Source: Guadua angustifolia
Taxonomy: Eukaryota; Streptophyta; Magnoliopsida; Poales; Poaceae
Length of the DNA: 64,000 bases
Direction of reading: 5' to 3'
Assembly (NCBI GenBank): GCA_036346375.1
Contig: CM070508.1
Span: 36,910,862-36,974,861, forward strand
Shown: positions 31,133 through 42,095 of the stretch, in pieces
Layout of the letters: each line of letters starts with the position of its first letter
How positions within the stretch are numbered: the first letter of the stretch is position 1
Notes under the pieces: generated by a model
Database searches by the model: none
Told to the model about the DNA's origin: nothing
What the model saw: only the letters and a program-made list of their open reading frames with translations
Made by a program: the position numbers and the translations under genes

Positions 31133-32842
31133 TTAAGCTTGGCTTTGGCTTTTTGGCGAAGTCGCCGCCACATCCGTCTTTACGGATGCAGCTAGCTCCT
31201 CCGCAGTCAGATCATATGGCCTCTTTGGCGGTTGCTTTGACATTCTTTGGCTGCCGGATGCCGACTTCGTGGGAGGAGGTGCTAGTGCGGGATCTCTCCT
31301 TCTGACATCGAGCTTCTTCCTCGGGGGAGATGCTGGAGGCGTGGTGACTGCAGATGTTGGGTGCTTCTTACTTTCAGGCGGTGGCGGCAGAGTCGGGCTT
31401 CTTTGTGGAGCAGGAGGTGGAGGAGGCGTGGCCTGGACCACCGAGGAAGCATTGCGTGCAGGCGACGCTGGAGGAGTCGTGGGTTGTCGATGTGGAGGAG
31501 GCGTGCTTGCTCCTGGAGCTGGCTCAAATTGCGGGGCCTCTCTTGCTGGAGATATAACCTCCACACCATCTGGAAATATGATGTGCTTTTTGTGCCAGAG
31601 GATGAATGTGCCATGGAGGGCCTGTCCAAGCTTTGTCACGTCGTCGCCCCCAGCAATCTCGAGCACGAGATCTTCGAAGCCCCCCACCACCACTTCCACC
31701 GTGACCTTCGAGTATCCGGAGGGTATCTGGTTGCAGTGGAATGTCTGGCCCGCCTCCACCGGATAAGCCATGCCGTAAGCCACCTTGAAGGTGAGGTTAC
31801 GCATATCAATGTGTAGCTCGAACTGGCGGCGAACCTTGATGCTATCCACGGGATGACGGGCTGCGGTCGTCTGCATAGGCCACAGCGGACGCCAAGAATC
31901 GCTTTTTTCTTGCGTCGGATCGATCACGGATTCCGGCGCCGCTGAACATTGGTCGAACGTAGTGCTCCTCGGTCGGCTGATTGCCGGACACTTTTTGCGT
32001 GACTGTGACATCGATGGAAGCCTTCGTTGCTCTAAGCTCTTCCTCCAATCGCCCACTCTACCTCGATCTCTCCTCTTGCTTCGCCCCGCTCTGTAAGTGC
32101 TTGAGTCTTTGGAAAGCCGTGCCTCCATGGCACCTTCCCCAAACCTCATGTCCGTCCGGTGCTCAGGGTTTTGAAGGGCATATGTTAGCTCGTCATTCTC
32201 CTGTCCGTCACCAAGGATCTCGACCGAGTCCGCCGATGGCTTCTACAATCCTTTCACCAACTTCTTGGGTGCTTGCCATCACCAAGCTACCGTCATCGCA
32301 AGTTTGCCCCGTGAGCCAAGAACCAATTGCGCAGCGGGCTCCCAATCCTCGCCAGTAGAACATCGTCTTTGTCAAGTTCCTCTTCCCGCTTATCCCATTT
32401 CTTTGCAGCCTTGATATAACCACCGGTCCCGAGATGGTGGTGGTATTTCTTCTTCGGCATTCACCTGTTTTGTCTCTCACGGCCGCCCCGCATCCGACCG
32501 CTTGTATTCCTCGAAAGCATCCCAATGATCGGCCAGCTTAGGAAATTGATTGAAGTCTGGCCTTTCTCCTTTGTCGATGTACTTGCGGGTGAGGGACGAC
32601 TTCCACTGCTGAAAGGAAGTTGCCATCTTCTTCAAAGCCCATCCCTTGGCCTTCTGTTCGTATCCTTCTGGAAAAGTCAAATTTTCCTTCATATCATTCC
32701 AGAGCAGTTCCTTGGTAGCTGCAGGGACTTCGGCCCATTTCTGGATGCTGATTTGGACGTGATCCCTCACGTGGTAGCCGCAAGCGTTGTTGAAAGGGCC
32801 AATTGCTGATTCCGGGGCTAGCACACTCCCGTCGTTGCCCAC
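31133..32842 (-). pseudogene. CACTA Transposase_24-like protein with Pro-rich linker
   Basis: Minus-strand frames read in order: SAIGPFNNACGYHVRDHVQI, LLWNDMKENLTFPEGYEQKA and WALKKMATSFQQWKSSLTRK (32842-32477). Then, one frame over, GSLVMASTQEVGERIVEA (32525-32208). Then comes a 338-residue open part (32149-31133) with RRQFELHIDMRNLTFKVAYG, FHCNQIPSGYSKVTVEVV, and KLGQALHGTFILWHKKHIIF. It ends in a Pro/Ser-rich stretch. These blocks are those of the plant En/Spm-type Transposase_24 family, of unproven function. A frameshift near 31150 leads into the Ulp1-like part. Confidence 0.82.
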
Positions 32843-32879
32843 TCGGTTATCACGTACTTTGTCGAAGGCTTCTTGTTAG

Positions 32880-33970
32880 GTCCTCGGTGCATTCCGGACT
32901 GGGTGGCTGATGAGGTACCGGGCTGGATACACAAACACATATAATATGAATGATTTTATAATAATTAACATGTTTACGGTGATTTTATAATGGGTAAGAG
33001 TATACCTCGGTACTAGTGTTAACGGCCTCATCGACAATCACAAGAAGACCATTGCGATTTTCCAGATCGTTAATAAATTTCATCGCCGGCGTCGGCAAAG
33101 ACCATCACGATTTTCGCGTCGGTGTTAATGGCCTCATTGGCTAAGATGCTACCCAACAAGAATGGTCTCGAACATCGATTTTCCTCCTCATCGAAAAGCC
33201 GGTCACCACGCCTTGGTGTCGCCATCTAGAGTAGAGCAAATCTCGAGGCTTAGATTATATATGAAGACAAGATTGTTGAGAATTTTAACTCTTTGAGGTG
33301 TGAGGGAGCGCTGAACTTACACATTTCACATGATACATATATAATTGACAATTCACATATACTTATACATTTCACATAAACTTACACATTTCACATGATA
33401 CATATACAATTGACAATTCACACATACTTATTTGCTTAATAAAAAATACAATTGACAATTCACACATACATATACAATTGACAATTCACACATATCGGAT
33501 GCTCTCCTCAGAGCAGCTTCTCAAACTAAAATGATTTTAAAAAAAAAAGTTCCCGCTTCTTATTATTGATCCCGAGTACTTATCTCAAAGCTATCGTGAG
33601 AGGTAAGTACTCCAGATCAATGAAGAAGAGGAGCGGAGGAAGCCTATGGACAAGGGTACGCCAAGAAGACAAAGAACTAAGTCTATTTCAAGCTTAGCAT
33701 GTCTCCAAATGGCTTCGCTTCTGCAAATTTAACGCCTCGTGACATCCATACTTCTTGAACTTGCAGGGCTTTTTTTTGAAAATCATATTAGTGTGGAATA
33801 AGAATGATACATACTTATACATTTCACATATACTTACACATTTCACATGATATATATACAAATTGACATTTCACATATACTTACACATTTCACATGATAT
33901 GTATGCAATTGACAATTCACATATACTTACACATTTCACATGATACATATACAATTGATAATTATATATT
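32880..33970. other. CACTA A internal non-coding region with short repeats
   Basis: No gene is seen. Imperfect copies of an acatttcacatgatacatat / acaattgacaattcacata unit recur at 33310-33495 and again at 33800-33965, about six copies in all. Confidence 0.6.
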
Positions 33971-34157
33971 ATTATTATTTGCTCAATAAAAAAATATGAA
34001 TGACACGATATTGCATGCCATTATTTACAAAAATGAAATAACGTTATAAATCCATTATAGTTGTGGATTTGTAACTTTATTTCATTTTTGGAAATGATGA
34101 CATGCAGTGGAAACCGTGTGATTCATTATTTTGTTTTATTGAGCAATAAGCAATAAT
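33971..34157. repeat. foldback (MITE-like) element
   Basis: The left arm (gctcaataaaaaaatatga, tgccattatttacaaaaatg, ttataaatccattatag) pairs with the right arm in reverse complement (ctataatggatttgtaac... ending ttttattgagc). The arms are about 80 bp with mismatches, around a very short loop near 34062. It is a long hairpin about 187 bp in size with no ORF, like a plant foldback MITE. A clear target duplication was not identified. Confidence 0.75.
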
Positions 34158-35039
34158 ATTCTAAAGAATATATGAGTTGGGCCTCAGATCTTGGGCAAAT
34201 AAACAAACTCAAGCTCCGCTTTTACCCTACCATCCTCCCTTGCATAGTTTTAAGTTTTAAGTTTCAATACAAACATTGCTGAACATTAGGCACTTGCTTA
34301 GGCCCTTTTGCATCGGGCTTGCTAGTGGAACATATATGTTTCATCTCAGAGTGCATCGAAGGAATCATCCGATGTGTAATCCGCAGACAAAAGGCAGAGC
34401 CAAGCATCTTCCTTGAGGGGAAAACACCTTGTCAAAAACATTACAATAAAAGTGGTTCTATCTTGCTCACATAGAAGAAGAAAACTACACCGCTTCGTAT
34501 GATAAAGGGTTAGGTATGATTCACTTCAAGTTGTTTAAAGAGGAGGATTCTAACTCAAGTTTTGTTCATGTAAGGTGAATGGTAAAACAAAAAAACATCT
34601 ATTGATATCTATGAAACAACATTCTACTACTAAATATATGACCAATTAAAAGAGCATCCTGGAATCAAAAAGAAAAAGGATAATAAATTGTTAAATTAAA
34701 TTCTACGGTTCATGTACAGAAAAGCAAACTTATGTGTAGCTAATGAGAAATCTAGCTTCTACTAGCTTGCTTGCAAAGAAAATGGGAAAAAGGTTACAAT
34801 TTAATTACAATTTGCAAATGCTATCCAATATCATGTTATCACAAACTTATTGGTCCATAGAGCTCTCATGTTATCCAATCTTTCGTTACCCTCCTCTCTC
34901 CTCTCCTCGTCATTTATGTACTACTGCTTAGTACATTTCTTATCATGAGAGATTGAAGCTACTCTGAAAATTTCTTGCTAAACATTTTCTAAAGAATATA
35001 TGTAAAGCAATGTTTTAAGTTTCAATACAAATCGCAGCC
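34158..35039. other. non-coding region, CACTA A
   Basis: AT-rich sequence without a supportable gene. A segment around ttctaaagaatatatg and aagtttcaatacaaa is repeated (34163-34275 and 34988-35030). Confidence 0.5.
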
Positions 35040-35990
35040 TTCAGCACACACAAAAAACCTTGTGGGCATTTAGTCGAACACCTCGTGGGCAGCAGAATAA
35101 AGAGGGAGGAGGAGAGCGCGCGGGGCTATACCACTGTCCTCCGGGTGGAATGGTGGCGTGGCGGGCGGCTTGGTGGCCGGTGACGCGGCGCGGCTTCGGC
35201 AGGCAGGCGCTGGCGAGGTGGGTGGGTGAGGAGGCGGCGACGAGGTCACACCCGCGCGGGGTCGAGTGGCGCCGGGATGGTGGAGTGGCACCGGGGGTGG
35301 AGTGGCGCTGGGATGGTGGTGTGGCGGACGAGGCCGACGGCGTCGACGAGGACGGCGGCGCGGGATCTGGACGGAGGCGGCGGCGGTGAGACACAGGAGG
35401 TCTGAGAGCGCGCGGGGACTAAGAAAATTTGTGGTCTGAGCGCGGGGACTTAGAAAATTTGGTCTGTGGATGTTCTTATACCGGGAAGTCAACTCTACAA
35501 GCGTTGGTATTAAAACCGCCAGGAAGGAGCTTTTTAAGTTTATTGGTAATACCAACCGCTTGTAGAAGTGCTAACCGGGTAATATTCAAAAGTATATGGT
35601 GTGCATATTGTTCGATAAGATCTCTTCCTCCCGGCTAGCTAGGTATGCGTTTGAGTGTGCGGGCTCGCCCACCCCGGTTCAACCCGCCCTTGCCATTCTT
35701 TTTTTTTTATCAGATCTTCTACAAGCGGTTGTTACTAAGAACCGCTTGTAGACGATCATCTACAAGCGTTGGTTTTACAAACCGCTTAGAAGAAATCTAC
35801 AAGCGGTTCGTAATACTAACCGCTTGTAGAAGTGGGTAGAGCTTAAATTCTCTAAGTCCCCACATGCACTCTCCCACACCTTCAAATTTTTAAGTCCTCG
35901 AAGCCTCCTCTCGTCAGGCGCCCCTCTTGCTTCTATTTTCATGCCCACAAGGTGTTCGGTGAAATGCCCACAAGGAGTTTTGTTCATATG
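35040..35990. repeat. inverted duplication around a CACTA subterminal array
   Basis: The left arm (35040-35460, minus) and right arm (35840-35990, plus) share, in opposite orientation, a ggggacttagaaaattt-type segment. They also share an AHKVFGEMPTRSFV-like coding fragment (AHEVFD, stop, MPTRFFVC on the left). The protein fragment has the A-H-x-V-F-D-x-M-P-x-R look of a pentatricopeptide motif. Between the arms lie AAGCGGTT/AACCGCTT motifs on each side of about 110 bp of unrelated sequence. Confidence 0.65.
35490..35835 (+). repeat. internal subterminal-type motif array, family A
   Basis: Clustered ctacaagcggtt / aaccgcttgtag pairs at 35495-35575 and 35710-35835, of the same motif class as 29088-29375. 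No CACTA terminus accompanies them. Confidence 0.8.
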
Positions 35991-37315
35991 TTGATGTTGG
36001 AGTAATGAAAAATATTGTTGATGCTAAGTTGTTTCACTCTTTGAAGCTATTAATTCATGTCGACGGCTTCATCAAATGGCGAGACGAAGAGACAACTAGA
36101 TGCATTGCGGATGAAGCTATCGTGTCCTCAATGCGAGATCCTCAGAATGTGTTCACCTCCCGTACATCCAAGAATCCATCCCGAGTGTTCATGAAGTGTT
36201 CAATATGTCGGTAAGTTTTTGAAGTTATTCATTTGTTCATATTCCTTGACTTTCACCTTCCGCTCCATTCTTTCTGCTTGAAGGGCACAAAGATGTCCAG
36301 ATTAAGGGTAATGATAAAGCCACCATGGTCTTGAAAATCTTGCAATGCAAATTGCTGCATTACAAGAAGATTTGTCGCTAAGTGATGATGGCCGACGGTC
36401 AGAATATTTAATCTCAAGCAAGCCGAGAGATGCACATCCTACGCTTCGATGACAACAAGAGTATTAAAAAGCTAGAAAAGCGCATGGAAAGAGTAGAGGA
36501 CATGCTAAAGAAATTAGTTAATATAGCTATCATTGTAATGTTGCTCCTTTTAGTTAATATAGCTATCATTGTAATGTTGTAAATTTCACATCGCTTTTGG
36601 GGTTTTTGTATGGGAATTTATGAGCTAACTATGCTAAGTGAATTTCTCTTTGTATGTCTGTAATTTCCTTTTTTAGGTATGCTAAAATTTATGCAATCCT
36701 TTCATAGAGTGGATATAAATTTTCGTGCTTTGTTCTCATTTTAAAATTTGTACAACCGGTTTTCGTGCTTTGCTTTCATTTTAAAATTTGTAGAAATAAT
36801 TTTGTAGAAATTATGTACAAGCAATGTTAAACATCAACATATCAACATGATCATATGGAATAATTTGTATACAAGTAGTACATCTTAAGTCTTCGCTTTA
36901 CAATTGTTCCTTCGTTATGATCGTGACGTATGTAAGGAGCATCGACATCACTATCACGCAGACGCTTATGTCGACATCAACGTAAAAGGAGGGAGCTCGT
37001 CGAATCGACCATACTCTTCCTCGCGGTGACATTCTCAACTCCTACAATCCTTCGCTTGCCTTGGAGAACCACATGTCGCTTTGGCATTACCTTTTGCTTG
37101 TCCTTCGCTTTTTAGGTTTGCTTGACATGTCCATTACATAGAAGACCTGATCACATCGTCATGAGAACAAACGGTTCGCGCTTATAGCCGACTTCGTGAG
37201 ATCCACGGTTGTCACGCCATATTTGTCGACCTTCACACCATTTGGAGTCACTTGACCCATTGGCACTTAAATAGAGGGACCTTCAGAGGTCCATAGTCGA
37301 GCTCCCATATTTCTT
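35991..37315 (+). other. region between CACTA arrays and TNP2; no recognised gene
   Basis: A small plus-strand ORF (36005-36214) and a short coiled-coil-like end, KKLEKRMERVEDMLKKLVNI, near 36450-36520 may belong to an unrecognised CACTA gene with introns. I assign no function. Two local direct duplications occur: tagttaatatagctatcatt at about 36511 and 36551, and tttcgtgctttg...aaaatttgta at about 36720 and 36763. Confidence 0.4.
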
Positions 37316-39900
37316 CTATGAAACCATAATATGTGTCCAACTCTGCCATCGTTGTCTTCGGCGCCTATACGGACACCATTGCTCGTTGGTGCTCCTGTTA
37401 TCCCGATCCGTGTAGAATGTGTAACCATTGATCTCATACCCCTTGAATGTCACGATTTCTTGTGATGGTCCCCGAGCCAAGCGTTGCAATAGTTCATCGT
37501 CTGACCCTTCCTCAAGGATGTACTTCTGTAGCCAGCTGCCGAAAGAATCCATGTGCTTCAGGGTTATCCAACTCTCTGTCTTCCCTGTGAACTCGCGACA
37601 TAGGAAACTCTTGTGTTGATCTACATAGGGGGCGACTATAGTTGATTGCTTCAGAACAGTGAAATGTGCTTGCTTGAATGCAACAAGATCATTGCATGCA
37701 ACTGAATGCCTTCCTATTGTCCCTTTGCCCCGTAGCCTCCCCTCGTGTCGTGATATGGGGATGCCGATAGGATTTAGATCATTCATGTAATCAACACAAA
37801 ACTCTATCACCTCCTCCGTCACGTAGCCCTCGGCAATGCAGCCTTCCGGACGCGAACGGTTATGGACGTATTTCTTCAGACACTCATGTACCTCTCGAAG
37901 GGAACATGTTGTGCAGATACACCGTCCGAGGATACCTATCTCCTTGACAAGGTGAACGGTGAGATGAACCATGATATCAAAGAATGCAGGAGGAAAGATC
38001 ATCTCGAGGCTAACCAAACTTTGTACCACATCGCCTCCAACTTAGGCGCTTTAGCTGATTCGACAACCTTCTCGCGAAATGGCGCTCAGAAGGAACATAG
38101 CTTTGTGATTGTCCCCGCACCCACTCGGCAAGATACCGACAATACCACGGAGCAATCTGTGTCATCAACACAAGGCGCTATGGGATTTTAGGCCTTGAAG
38201 TTTGTTCTCTTCGTGTTTACGAGTCTCTTTACATTTGAGGAGTATCCGTAGGGACCTTCACACTGCTCGTACACTCAATCATGCTTTTTTCTCTTCTTTG
38301 CTTGGAGTGTAGCTCGCAGGATGTAGAAAAGTTGTTTTGTCCTTCTTTGTTTTTCGGATGTAGGTCACTCTCACCTCCATGTCTTCAAGGTCCTTCCGAG
38401 CTTGCGCAGTATCTTTCGATTTGCCATACATATCTATGTAGCCTAGCAGTTCAAGCAAACATTCTTCGTGATGTGCATGAAGTCAAGCGAGTGACGAACC
38501 TCCAAAACTTCCCAATACGGCAGCCCAAAATATTGATTTCTTCTTCCATGTGGATGCATGACCATCCTCGTTCGGCACGGGTATGCTTCCAAGACCCTTC
38601 CCAAATACTACTTTCAGATCCTTTACCATAGCAAACACATGTCGCCCATTACGATGCCGAGGCTTAACACGAATTTCGTTCTGCTAAATTTATCGCTTTT
38701 CCACCTCAAAGCATGACTGCCAGAAGAAACTCATGTGGCCTATGTACACACACTTCGAAAGTTTTTCGTACATGCAAATTGTTTCATCTATGCACGGGTG
38801 CGTGCTTTAAACCCTTTGACAGCTTACGGACAGTTATCGAGAGCAGCCAATCGTTGATTGTTACAAACAACAATGCACGCAGTTGAAATACTCTTTTGTA
38901 CTCATCCCAAACCCGTACACCATCCTCTCACAACTTCACAAGGTCTTCAACCAATGGTTTCGTGTAGACATCGATGTCGCTTCCAAGTTGCTTCGGCCTT
39001 CGATCAACAATGGCATCATGATGTACTTCCGCTTCATGCACGTACCATGGAGGAATGTTATAGATGCAAAGCGCCATAGGCCAAAGCTATGGATGCTGCT
39101 CAACCGCCGAAGGATTCATCCCATCGATGCTCAACCCAAACCTTACATTTCGACTCATTTGCAAAGTTCGTAAGCCCGATCGACTTTCCTCCATCGCGAG
39201 CCATCTCGCAGGTGTCTAAGCATCCCGCCTTCCTTACGCTTCTTCTTCATGCCAACAAGATCATCTTGGCATGACCTTCGTTAGCAAACAGACGCTTCAA
39301 CCGGGGATCACAGGAAATACCACAATACTTTGGCTACGGTTCTTCTTCATACGATTCCCATCTAATTCACCGGATCGCCACGCTGCACCTTATACCGGAT
39401 TCTTCGCGACACCGGACAAACCTCCAAATCGGCATACTCATTGCGATACAGATACAATCGTTAGGACAGCGTATCTTCCGTGACTTGCAATCCTAAAGGG
39501 CGAGGACTCGCTTCGCTTCACACGAGATTCGTAGAGTGTTACCTTCCGAAGCAACTTCTTTATGAGTGATAACAAACCATTGAATGCCTTGTCCGACACA
39601 CCGCTTGTGGCCTTCCATTGCATGAGCTCTAGTGTAGCACGCAGCTTTTTGTGGCCCCGTCCACGCTTTGGGTACAAAGCGCCTGTGGTCCTCTACCATG
39701 CTCAAACTTCTTGTATTGTCTTTCCTCTCGTGAACTCTCCTCTCCGCCACGGAGCATCCGATCTAGCTCATCATCGCCAAACTCGTTGATCAGATCTTCT
39801 ATGGACCCGTATTGAGTGGTGTCCGCATATCCGCTATTCTATCTTCCTCTTCTTCGCCTTCTTCATCGCCTTCCGTCGAATCGCCTGCTTTCGCCATGGT
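37316..39900 (-). pseudogene. TNP2-type CACTA transposase, degenerate copy
   Basis: TNP2 proteins carry the catalytic domain for CACTA excision. On the minus strand, pieces in several frames read from the N-terminal side: LYPKRGRGHKKLRATLELMQ (about 39677) and a GSDIDVYTKPLVEDLVKL block (about 38950). Then comes VRVWDEYKRVFQLRALLFVT (about 38890). The C-terminal part, 38029-37316, is open for 237 residues (FFDIMVHLTVHLVKEIGILG, then GYVTEEVIEFCVDYMNDLNP, and FTGKTESWITLKHMDSFGSW). These correspond to DUF4218 and DUF4216. Many frameshifts and stops lie in between. The N-terminus is near the assembly gap. Confidence 0.85.
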
Positions 39901-39948
39901 GGGTCCAAGAGTATAGTTTGCCATGAAACCTCTCGTGATCACATGCCT

Positions 39949-40048
39949 NNNNNNNNNNNNNNNNNNNNNNNNNNNNNNNNNNNNNNNNNNNNNNNNNNNN
40001 NNNNNNNNNNNNNNNNNNNNNNNNNNNNNNNNNNNNNNNNNNNNNNNN
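39949..40048. other. assembly gap (100 N)
   Basis: Exactly 100 undetermined bases, the conventional length for a gap of unknown size. A CACTA transposase 5' region lies on the left and the middle of a Tekay LTR on the right, so the order across it is not proven. Confidence 0.99.
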
Positions 40049-41850
40049 AATTTGTAAAATGCGAACTACTTATTGGTGAATTTTATTTTATTTTTATTGA
40101 TGATCTTGCTATCTGTTTAAGTATATTTATTGTATATACGTTTATTCCGAGTAGACTCCGAGTTACCGAGAGCTGTCGGGGAAGAATTCGAAGACCCATC
40201 ACAAGTTTCAGATCAGGATCAACTACTTTTTGAAGGCAAGTCATGCTTTGACCATATTGCCCCTAGATTTTCAAATATATTTCAATTCAAATTATGCATG
40301 CTATGTTAACTAAAAATAACATTGAATAATTTGGGAAGAATAGATAATACACCTACCTTGTTTATGCCACCTTGTTAATATCATTTGTATGCCCTGAAAA
40401 CCTTGTCACCCTATGGTATTAAATTGTGTTGGTTGCTATTATAAAGCCAACACGGGAGGCTAGACCGTGATTAGCTGCTTAGTATGCTTGTGTGCGTTGA
40501 ATGACTTTCAACATGCAAAAGAATATTGAGTAAACAATTATGGAACGCATTTTGGAATAATGCGATGATGTCATGAGATGGAATTGGGGGTAGTGACCTG
40601 TGTGGTTCTACTCATGCAATGAAGTGGGCATTGGCATGTGTTGCATAAATGCAAATCGGGGTGGGAAATGATTTGGACCGGGGCAAGTGGCAAGAAGGCT
40701 TCGTGCCAGGTGGGCCTGTGTGGCAACGGGATGTACTAAAGATTGTAAAGGCTGTGTGCCGAGAAATATAAAAGGGATGTCTTGCCCGGGACAGTTAAGG
40801 ACTTCACCTTGCGAGCCTTTGAACTGAGTTACTCATACAACCACTTGTCTGGAATGGGACAGACCTAGTTTAGTAGGGTTCTGATATATTTCCTTTGACA
40901 CGTCGGGGCGACAGATACACCAAAAGTGTAACCGTGTGGGGAGCATACGTACTCTGACTTGGTACCCATCCAAGCAGTATTTACTGTTCTAAACTTTGGC
41001 TCTGAGTGAGGGAAGTATTAGAAAGGCAATACTGGAGAGGTTCACAGGTCAGGTGTTAGCCTCTGAAAGACTTTGTTGCAATCAATCACCTGTGTGGTGA
41101 GCGACTGTATCCTGTGGATAAAGTGTACAGCCTTTGCAGAGTGTGTGTGTTAAATCTATTCGAATAGCCGCGTCCGCGGTATTGGACAATGCTCGGGGAT
41201 TACAGTCAAGGGTTAGATTTTCAAAATAAAATGAGGGATGGGTGGCTATGTGCCAAAGACTGCTGAATTAAACTTAGGGCTGTGTGCCAAACTTTCGGAA
41301 AAGAATTGAGAAATTAATTATTATAGTAGTGGTTTTACTGCTTTTGTCCTAATTAAGATTATCTGATAAAAGAAATGTTGCTTCATGCAAATTAACCATT
41401 TAAGCCTTTCCTTGGAATAAGCCATGCATATAGTAATAGAACTGCATTGTGCATGACTTGTTGAGTATGTTGTATACTCACCCTTGCTTCAACAAAAACC
41501 TCAGAAGAAGAAGCAATGCCAGCTTGGGAGGAGGAGTTTATCGAGGATCCTGAGAATTAGGGTTGAGCCTCGTCAGTTGCCTGTGGCTACGAGGGGCTTC
41601 ATTAACGTACTTTTGCTTCCACTGTTGAACTTGTGCTACTTTTGTTATTTATCGCCCTGCGTGGCGAATTAATGTAAGGTGACCATAAGGTCGTGTAACT
41701 CGGTTATATTCATGTTTGAAGTACTTATTATTATTTTCGTTGTGTATGATTGTGGTACTTCAACCTGTTTATCCTATGTGCACTAGCGTGATCCTGGACT
41801 AGTGCGAGAATACCTGAGGGTCGGTTGCAGATTCGGGTCTGGCAATGACA
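40049..41850 (+). repeat. Tekay-type LTR, 3' portion
   Basis: The order of conserved segments matches the other Tekay LTRs: ttggtgaattttattttat, gaaggcaagtcatgc, ccacctt..tatgccctg, ggcaagtggcaagaagg, gataaagtgtacagcc, and gtgcactagcgtgatcctgg. It ends cgggtctggcaatgaca at 41850, equivalent to the cgggtcccgaca terminus of Tekay-4. The first part is lost in the gap. The small ORFs in it are not genes. Confidence 0.8.
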
Positions 41851-42095
41851 AACGTGGAGGTGGGTCGGTAGCGGTCTGGGCGGTGCGGTGGAGGCACGGT
41901 GCGGAGGAGGGCCGGCGCGGTGGAGGGCCGGACGTCGATGAGGGCCATCGCAGCGGCTAGGGCACAGACGAAAATGCGCAAGGAAGAAACGGGCAAAACA
42001 GCGAAGTGTGGGAAGAAGAGGAAGAACACGACGTTTTGTTTATATAGAAATGAGAATCACTGCCGGTTCACCACACAACTCCGACAGTGATTTAA
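41851..42095 (-). mobile_element. 5' promoter-end fragment of a CACTA family B element
   Basis: Read on the minus strand it begins aatcactgtcggagttgtgt...accggcagtgatt, the inverted subterminal motif of family B (50030-50410). A TATA-like ctatataaac follows at about 42039-42047, and then a GC-rich leader and short ORF (MALIDVRPSTAPALL). The same order (motif pair, TATA, gene) is seen at the right end of CACTA B. Both ends are cut, by Tekay LTR and Tat sequence. Confidence 0.55.

Larger units (their letters stand above)
29536..31173 (-). pseudogene. CACTA-encoded Ulp1-like cysteine protease domain
   Basis: This is the C-terminal half of the family-A gene on the minus strand. In order it reads PTRWKYELGKPLIDPKDIKD and LPTKMRQMHEWYMERASKGQ. 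After a GT-AG intron (30566-30655) come NVGFIDPEIVNEKVWSYDK and AYLLHALLKLD. After a second intron (30292-30383) come FLWILLVIELDNKAG and, one frame over, VYDSRRNPVQKYQWFIDIL. NNLCGYYVFHYIQSF is near 29965-30005, and the tail LQEQLIGFIVGEVVSRNGEF near 29770. The H-D-C peptidase C48 layout is recognisable, with D and C kept; the expected F-H-W is F-L-W. Grass CACTA elements commonly carry such genes; the role is unknown. Confidence 0.78.
29068..39948 (-). mobile_element. CACTA (En/Spm) family A: one large or two adjoining elements
   Basis: The left terminus is CACTACTACAGAA (29068-29080), preceded by acg as the likely 3-bp target duplication. A subterminal array, a Transposase_24/Ulp1-like gene, a second subterminal-motif array at 35490-35835 and a TNP2 transposase follow. 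No right terminus was found before the assembly gap. The inverted symmetry at 35.65 kb suggests that two elements may be joined head to head, one running left to 29068 and one running right into the gap. The extent on the right is therefore uncertain. Confidence 0.7.

Noticed and set aside
31269..31766. Plus-strand Gly-rich ORF
   Set aside because: Shadow of the Pro-rich linker of the minus-strand Transposase_24-like gene.
35040..35990. A pentatricopeptide repeat gene
   Set aside because: Only one short AHxVFxxMPTR-like motif per arm, with a stop in one; there is no tandem array of 35-residue repeats.
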